Assembly (NCBI GenBank): GCA_028826165.1
Contig: JAPDFW010000146.1
Coordinates: 43,843-107,842, forward strand
DNA from: Anaeramoeba ignava
Lineage: Eukaryota; Metamonada; Anaeramoebidae
Length of the DNA stretch: 64,000 nt
Direction: 5' to 3'
In this document: in pieces, positions 57,715 to 64,000 of the stretch
Layout: each line of letters starts with the position of its first letter
Position numbering within the stretch: position 1 is the stretch's first letter
Position numbers and translations under genes: made by a program
Notes under the pieces: generated by a model
Told to the model about the DNA's origin: nothing
The model's database searches: none
The model's input: the letters and a program-made list of their open reading frames with translations, nothing else

Positions 57715-59445
57715 CAAAAAAATCAATTTTCAAAATATTTTTAAATAATAAAATATTTAAATCTAAAACAATAAATTATTATTTTAATAATAAAATTAAA
57801 TATTAAATTATATTTTTAAATTAATTTATAAATTAAATATTAAATCAAACTTATTCTCATTTTTTATATTTATATGTTAAATATTTTAAATAATAAAATA
57901 TTTAAATCTAAAATATTAAATTATTATTTTAATAATAAAATTAAATATTAAATTATATTTTTAAATTAATTTATAAATTAAATATTAAATCAAATTTATT
58001 TTCATTTTTTATATTTATGTGTTAAATATTTTAAATAATAAAATATTTAAATCTAAAACAATAAATTATTATTTTAAACATAAAATTAAATATTAAATTA
58101 TATTTTTAAATTAATTTATAAATTAAATATTAAATTAAATCTATTCTTATTTTTTATATTTTATATGTTAAATATTTAAATAATAAAATATTTAAATCTA
58201 AAACATTAAATTATTATTTTAATAATAAAATTAAATATTAAATTATATTTTTAAATTAATTTATAAATTAAATATTAAATTAAATCTATTCTTATTTTTT
58301 ATATTTATATGTTAAATATTTAAATAATAAAATATTTAAATCTAAAACATTAAATTATTATTTTAATAATAAAACTAAATATTAAATTATATTTTTAAAT
58401 TAATTTATAAATTTAAATATTAAATTAAATTTATTTTCATTTTTTATATTTTATGTTTAATTTTTAAATAATAAAATATTTAAATCTAAAACAATAAATT
58501 ATTATTTTAATAATAAAATTAAATATTAAATTATATTTTTAAATTAATTTATAAATTAAATATTAAATTAAATCTATTCTTATTTTTTATATTTTTATGT
58601 TAAATATTTAAATAATAAAATATTTAAATCTAAAACAATAAATTATTATTTTAATAATAAATTAAATATTAAATTATATTTTTAAATTAATTTATAAATT
58701 AAATATTAAATTAAATCTATTCTTATTTTTTATATTTTATATGTTAAATATTTAAATAATAAAATATTTAAATCTAAAACAATAAATTATTATTTTAATA
58801 ATAAAATTAAATATTAAATTATATTTTTAAATTAATTTATAAATTAAATATTAAATTAAATCTATTTTCATTTTTTATATTTATGTGTTAAATATTTAAA
58901 TAATAAAATATTTAAATCTAAAACATAAATTATTATTTTAATAATAAAATTAAATATTAAATTATATTTTTAAATTAATTTATAAATTAAATATTAAATT
59001 AAATCTATTCTCATTTTTATATTTATGTGTTAAATATTTAAATAATAAAATATTTAAATCTAAAACAATAAATTATTATTTTAATAATAAAATTAAATAA
59101 TAAATTATATTTTTAAATTAATTTATAAATTAAATATTAAATTAAATCTATTTTCATTTTTTATATTTATGTGTTAAATATTTAAATAATAAAATATTTA
59201 AATCTAAAACATTAAATTATTATTTTAATAATAAAATTAAATATTAAATTATATTTTTAAATTAATTTATAAATTAAATATTAAATTAAATCTATTCTTA
59301 TTTTTTATATTTATATGTTAAATATTTAAATAATAAAATATTTAAATCTAAAACAATAAATTATTATTTTAATAATAAAATTAAATATTAAATTATATTT
59401 TTAAATTAATTTCTAAATTAAATATTAAATTAAATTAATTTTCAT
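57715..59445. repeat. ~145-base tandem array, about eleven copies, in a divergent intergenic region
   Basis: Units share AAATATTTAAATCTAAAAC, TTATTATTTTAATAATAA and a TCTATTCTCATTTTTTATAT segment. They sit between the BTB-TLDc start (minus) and the next BTB gene (plus). Units differ by a few substitutions and 1-2 base indels. 57421-57714 is unstructured A/T. No gene is seen. Confidence 0.9.
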
Positions 59446-59489
59446 TTTTCATTTTTCATTTTTCAATTTTTTTTAAAAATAAAATAAAA
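59446..59489 (+). promoter_or_regulatory. CATTTTT-repeat promoter
   Basis: Three TTTTTCAT repeats end ~25 bases before the ATG at 59490, followed by TTTAAAAATAAAATAAAA. Confidence 0.5.
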
Positions 59490-61434
59490 ATGTTTGCATC
59501 ACTTCATGAAGTATTTGCACAATATATAAATCATAAAAATACAGCTGATGTAAGAATAATAATAACAGAAGAAAATCCAACAACAAAAACAACAACAACA
59601 ACAACACAATCACAAACAACAACAATATTATATGCACATAAATTTGTATTATCAACAGCAAGTCCACAATGGATGAATAAATTTTATAATCCAAATTGGA
59701 AAGATCCATCAAGTCCAAGACTTTTTACACTTAAATTCTCAGATATTGATGCAGATTCATTCCAAATTGTACTTGAATATATTTACACAAGAAAACCGAA
59801 TATTCAATCAAGAAATGTTGTAAAAGTGATGAGTTTTGCACAAAAATATCAAATGTTTGATCTTTTAAAAATGTGTGAATTATTTTTGAGTAGTAATTTA
59901 ACTCTTGAAAATTGTTTGGCTGCTTTTGAGTTTTCTTTGAAGAATTCGAACAAAGAAATTGAATATCAAGCCAAAGAATTTATTGAATTGAATTCATTAG
60001 AATTATTTGAAAAAGTTGCTTGTTTAGTTAGTTTGGAAGAATTGACTATTGTTGAAATATTAAAGCTCAAGCAAATTAGAGCATCTGAACTTTCTCTTTT
60101 TAATAGGCTTATGGAATGGGGTCAATGGCGTTGTTATTCACATAATTTGAAGGCTAATTTGTCTGATATGAAGGAAATGTTGAAAAATGTTCTTCCTTTT
60201 ATTAGAATTGAATTAATGGGATCTAAAGGAATTGAAACTTTAGAAGAAAGTGGATTGTATCCACAAGAAAAAATAGATCAAGCAAAGAGTCGGTTATTAC
60301 AAGAATTATTACAAAATCGTGAAAAGGATACGACTAAATTAAAGCCTATATCACAAGTAAAAACAATTTTGAATTTATTTAACAAATTTATTTAACAAAT
60401 TTAAAATGAATTTATTTAACAAATTTATTTAACAAATTTAAAATGAATTTATTTAACAAATTTATTTAACAAATTTATTTAACAAATTTAAAATGGATTT
60501 ATTTAACAAATTTAAAATGAATTTATTTAACAAATTTAAAATGAATTTAAAATGAATTTATTTAACAAATTTAAAATGAATTTATTTAACAAATTTAAAA
60601 TGAATTTATTTAACAAATTTAAAATGAATTTAAAATGAATTTAAAATGAATTTATTTAACAAATTTAAAATGAATTTATTTAACAAATTTATTTAACAAA
60701 TTTAAAATGAATTTATTTAACAAATTTAAAACAAATTTAAAATGAATTTAAAATGAATTTATTTATTTAAAATTTCATTTTAATAGATAAAGGTTTTATT
60801 AATTGCATCAGATGATAGTGCAAAATATAGAGAAGATGTAAAATTATCAATAACTTCAACAGGAATTAAAAATGTTGATATATTTGATGCAACAAAAGGA
60901 GTTCCACAATTACAACAACTTCAAAAATATGATGTAGTATTTGTATATTCAGCATCAATAAAATTTTTAAATGCAAAAAAAACAGGAGATGTTTTAGCAA
61001 AATATGTTGAATCAGGAAAAGGATTAGTTTTATGTTCAGATGAAGCACTTTTAAGAGGATCAGAAGGAGAAATACAAGGGAAAATAATTGATTATCTTCC
61101 AGTTGAAAAAGGAGATCATATTTGTGATGAAAAAACAGAACTTGGAGATATTAATTATACAAGACATGCAATTATGAATGGTGTAAATAGTTTTGATGGA
61201 GGTGCTGGTTCTCCTCATTGCAGTGGTGCTTGTACTAAAAGTGGGAAAGTTATTGCTTATTGGGATGATGGTGTTCCTTTGATTGTTGTTCATAGAAAAA
61301 TGGATAATTTTGGAAATATTGTTATTCTTAATTTTCAACCTCCTTCTGATAAAGTTGATGCTTATTATTGGGATTCTAAAACTGATGGTGCTAAAATTAT
61401 TGCTAATTCTGTTCAGTTTGCAGCTTCTAATTAA
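59490..61434 (+). CDS. BTB–BACK protein fused to a class I amidotransferase-like domain
   Basis: Exons 59490-60356 and 60787-61434 (phase 0, CAA|GTAAAA ... AATAG|ATA) give 504 residues. The BTB domain starts near residue 19 (TADVRIIITEE), is interrupted by a ~15-residue Thr/Gln loop, and continues LYAHKFVLSTASPQW, LKFSDIDADSFQIVLEYIYT. A BACK-like helical part follows (MSFAQKYQMFDLLKMCELFL, LTLENCLAAFEF). Exon 2 begins KVLLIASDDSAKYREDV, then YDVVFVYSA, YVESGKGLVLCSDE and GNIVILNFQPPS, a Rossmann-like fold resembling class I glutamine amidotransferase or ThuA-like domains. The usual nucleophile elbow G-x-C-x-G is not evident (LVLCSDEALL is the nearest), so it may be a binding rather than catalytic domain. 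The exon border coincides with the domain border. Confidence 0.78.
60357..60786. repeat. TTTAACAAATTTAAAATGAA repeat in the BTB intron
   Basis: A 430-base phase-0 intron composed of TTTAACAAATTTATTTAACA and AAATTTAAAATGAATT units. The repeat begins within 25 bases of the donor. Confidence 0.85.
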
Positions 61435-61834
61435 ATATTTTTTAATTAATTTTGTTCCACTTTTTTTAAATTAATTAAATTAAATTAAATAAGAAATTAC
61501 TTTGTTTTTTAAGTTAAATCTCTTTTGATTTTGATTTTGATTTTGATTTTGATTTTGATTTTGATTTTGATTTTGATTTTGATTTTGATTTTGATTTTGA
61601 TTTTGATTTTGATTTTGATTTTGATTTTGATTTTGATTTTGATTTTGATTTTGATTTTGATTTTGATTTTGATTTTGATTTTGATTTTGATTTTGATTTT
61701 GATTTTGATTTTGATTTTGATTTTGATTTTGATTTTGATTTTGATTTTGATTTTGATTTTTGATTTTGATTTTGATTTTTGATTTTGTTTTTTTGTTTTC
61801 ATTTTTTTTTTCATTTTTCAATTTTTGGTTTTAA
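61435..61834. repeat. TTTTGA repeat and promoter before Cdc123
   Basis: TTTTGA hexamer runs almost unbroken at 61527-61790. TTTTCATTTTTTTTTTCATT then leads to the ATG at 61835. The open frames here translate only to NQ, IK or LI repeats. No gene is seen. Confidence 0.85.
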
Positions 61835-62901
61835 ATGAGTTTAGCTGAAAAATTAAAAAAAGTTCAATTAAAACAAACAGAAACAAAAGATTCAAGTAAA
61901 CCAGATATTACAGCTAAAGAATATGATGAAAACGAAATCAAAATTTATCAAAATAAAGTTCTTGATATAAACATTGAAGAATGGTTAGATTTAATTCCAG
62001 AATTTACATTCAAAACTAAATTATTCCCATTAAAATATGAAGATGCAGAATTGTTTTTTCAAGCTTATGAATTAAAAATGAAGGAAAACAAAGAATTAAC
62101 AGAAAATATAAAAAATCAAATTGAAAAATTAGCAGAAAATTTACAAAAAGTAATCAATGAAATCAAACAAGATGATCCACAAGTTTTTGTTAAATCTTCA
62201 TCAAGAAGTGCAAAAGATACAGGTCCATATCAACAAAAATTCATCATGGAATATCAAGCAAAATTAAAAGCAAAAAAATTAAGAGATGATAATGATAAAA
62301 TGATTTCACTTCTTGAAGCTGGTTATGAAATGCTTAAAGTAAAAAGCGCAAAAGAATTACTTATGAATTGGGTTTTTCAGAAAGAATTTATCAAGACATG
62401 TTTATTGCAATCAAACACAAATCACGATTCAAGGAAAACTTCGTAATCAGAAAATGGGTTGATATGGATCCTGATATGGAATTTCGTGGTTTTGTTTCAA
62501 ATGGAAAATTAACTGCTTTATCTCAATATAATCATTTGTGTTTTTGGCCTCGTTTGGTTCAAATGAAAAGTTATCTTGAAAAAATCATTGTTGATTATTT
62601 TTATTCAAATATCCAAAAAAAATTGGAATCTAATTTTAAGAATTATATTATTGATTTTTGTGTTGTTGGTGAAAAATTGGATCAAATTTGGGTTATTGAA
62701 TTAAATCCTTTTCTTTCTACTACTGATGGTTGTTTATTTTCATGGGAAAATGAAAAATCTTTAATTGAAAATGGACCTTTTGAATTTAGAATCAACTCAA
62801 AAATTAGAAGTGGTGGAAAATCATTAATGCAAACTTCTTGGAGAGAAATTTTCGAAAAGTATTCAAATATTGATAATGAAGAAGATGAAAAAAAGAAATG
62901 A
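61835..62901 (+). CDS. CDC123: Cdc123/D123 family, eIF2 assembly factor
   Basis: Single exon, 355 residues once a −1 step in a T5 run (62372-62376) is repaired by one T, reading MNWVF | SERIYQDM. D123-family text is clear: EEWLDLIPEFTFKTKLFPL early, VFVKSSSRSAKDTGPYQQKF, IRKWVDMDPDMEFRGFV, KLTALSQYNHLCFWPRLVQM, YIIDFCV, WVIELNPFLSTTDGCLFSWE. The family has an ATP-grasp fold, and Cdc123 assembles the gamma and alpha subunits of translation factor eIF2. The ATP-binding Lys/Arg (VFVKSSSRS, IRKWVDM) and metal-binding Glu/Asn (IELNPF) residues are present. The last ~30 codons are copied twice downstream. Confidence 0.85.
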
Positions 62902-63120
62902 TCTTTTTTTTTTTTAAATCAAATCAAAAATTAGAAGTGGAGAGAAATTTTCGAAAAGTATTCAAATATTGATAATGAAGAAGATGAAAAAAAGAAATGA
63001 TCTTTTTTTTTTTTAAATCAAATCAAAAATTAGAAGTGGAGAGAAATTTTCGAAAAGTATTCAAATATTGATGATGAAGAAGATGAAAAAAAGAAATAAT
63101 CTTTTTTTTTGAATCAAATC
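62902..63120 (+). repeat. Two extra tandem copies of the Cdc123 3' end (~98 bases each)
   Basis: After the stop codon, the text from AAAAATTAGAAGTGG through GAAATGATC and a T-tract is repeated twice. Both copies lack the ~28 bases between AGTGG and AGAGAAATTT that the gene has (encoding KSLMQTSW). The last copy has GATGATGAAG and ends AAATAATC. Confidence 0.85.
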
Positions 63121-63150
63121 AAAATGAAAGAGAGAAAAAATTCTTTTCAT

Positions 63151-64000
63151 TTAATTTTCTTTTTTCTTAATTTGTTCTTCTGAAAATAATTTTTCACTTA
63201 AAAAATCAACATTTGATTCTTGAGTTATATAATTATTTTGATTTAAAGAAAATGATCCAATTTCTCCATTAGGAGTTATCCAAATAATTCTTCCTTGAAA
63301 TGTAGATGTTATGTTTTTAGCTCTAAAAGAAATTTTTGGAATTCGAAATTTATCAATAAGATTTTGTTGATAAAATCGATTTATTTTGATAAGTTGAAAT
63401 AATATCATTTCTCCATCTTCATCAATATAACAAACACAATTTCTTTTGGATGAAAATGAAATTAATGAAGAAAAAGATCCATTGAAATCAATTTTGATAT
63501 TTTTAGCTGTTTTCAAAGATGGTAATTTTTAATAACAACTCTATCATTGAATGTGATTAATAAATATTGTGCTTTTTGTTGGTGATAATTTTTGGGTTTT
63601 GATTTCTTTCTTTTTTTGTTGTGATTCCTTCTTTTCAATATCTATTTTAGGTGATTCTCTTCTTCTTTTGTTAATTAGATCTATTAAATCATTTGAAAGT
63701 TCATTAATACCATTAATATTATTTATTGTTAAATCAATTGGAATATTTGTTGGAAATCCGTTTTTATCAATAAAATAAAGATTTTGAAGTTTTGATTCTT
63801 GATTTTTCATCTTTGATTCTTTGATCATTTCTCCATTCAAAGTTGAAAAATACTTATTGAACCATCTTCTTTACCAATAATTATTGTGGAATCTTTATTT
63901 GTTTTTGTTTTGATGAAGATATAATTATTGATTTTATTGGATAATTATCTTCAATATCCATTTCTCCTCCAATTAAATTTTACTTTAATTTGAAATTATC
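63151..64000 (-). CDS. Lgl/tomosyn-like WD40 protein, partial, several frame steps
   Basis: Minus-strand gene entering from the right edge. Readable in order are DSTIIIGKEDGSISIF, LNGEMIKESKMKNQ, LYFIDKNGFPTNIPIDL, a Lys/Ser-rich loop, QYLLITFNDRVVIK, LPSLKTAKNIKIDFNGSF, CVCYIDEDGEMILFQL and IIWITPNGEIGSFSLNQN. The pair YLLI..ND..VI + LPSLK followed by CVCY.D..G.+..F resembles the second beta-propeller of Lgl/tomosyn/Sro7, regulators of SNARE-mediated exocytosis. Four single-base steps, each at a short A or T run (near 63527, 63578, 63845 and 63900), are needed within 850 bases. Either the assembly is poor here or the gene is decaying. The C-terminus at 63151 is EEQIKKKEN with no SNARE motif. 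Confidence 0.5.

Noticed and set aside
1-64000. tRNA, rRNA or transposon genes
   Set aside because: No cloverleaf with conserved T-arm, no rRNA core segments, and no transposase or reverse transcriptase motifs were seen on either strand, as far as reading by eye allows.

Overview
This 64 kb window is a eukaryotic nuclear segment with extreme A/T richness. It carries about 19 protein genes, most of them interrupted by GT–AG introns (donors usually GTAAAT or GTATTT, acceptors TAG or AAG). The gene set is BTB, TLDc and RCC1 proteins, a RasGEF and a Rho GTPase, a BEACH protein, PP2C, importin, nucleoporins and DUF302 proteins, with long Asn/Gln tracts in the coding sequence. This suggests a free-living amoeboid or flagellate protist. 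An anaerobic metamonad such as Anaeramoeba is my best guess, with Amoebozoa as the alternative. That is inference from gene content; no rRNA or organelle marker is present to settle it.

Layout. At 0-5 kb, minus strand: an ankyrin protein running off the left edge and a stomatin/SPFH protein. At 5.1-6.8 kb, plus: a Rap1-like telomere protein with Myb and RCT domains. At 6.9-18 kb, minus: a ~3,330-residue BEACH-WD40 protein. At 18.4-26.3 kb, minus: a Rac-like GTPase followed by a RasGEF with a formin-like N-terminus. At 26.7 kb: a small unknown gene, divergent from an LRR-PP2C phosphatase (27.1-30.5 kb). At 30.6-35.8 kb, plus: two tandem Nup98-like genes. At 36-44 kb, minus: a chorein-type lipid-transfer protein. 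At 44-47.6 kb, minus: importin-11-like. At 47.8-48.9 kb, minus: two DUF302 genes. At 51-57.3 kb, minus: an RCC1-BTB protein, a truncated copy of it, and a BTB-TLDc protein. At 59.5-62.9 kb, plus: a BTB-amidotransferase-like fusion and Cdc123. At 63.1 kb to the right edge, minus: a Lgl/tomosyn-like WD40 gene.

Several products belong to common cell systems. The Rho GTPase, FH3-RasGEF and PP2C are signalling proteins. The BEACH, chorein and Lgl-like proteins act in membrane traffic and lipid transfer. The Nup98-like pair and importin-11 act in nuclear transport, Cdc123 in eIF2 assembly, and the Rap1-like protein at telomeres.

Nearly every long intron is filled by its own short A/T tandem repeat. 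The hexamer TTTTGA/TCAAAA occurs both in introns and as coding (Asn-Gln)n. Many conserved frames need one single-base indel, usually in a short homopolymer or CC pair. I treat these genes as probably intact with assembly errors and mark every site.
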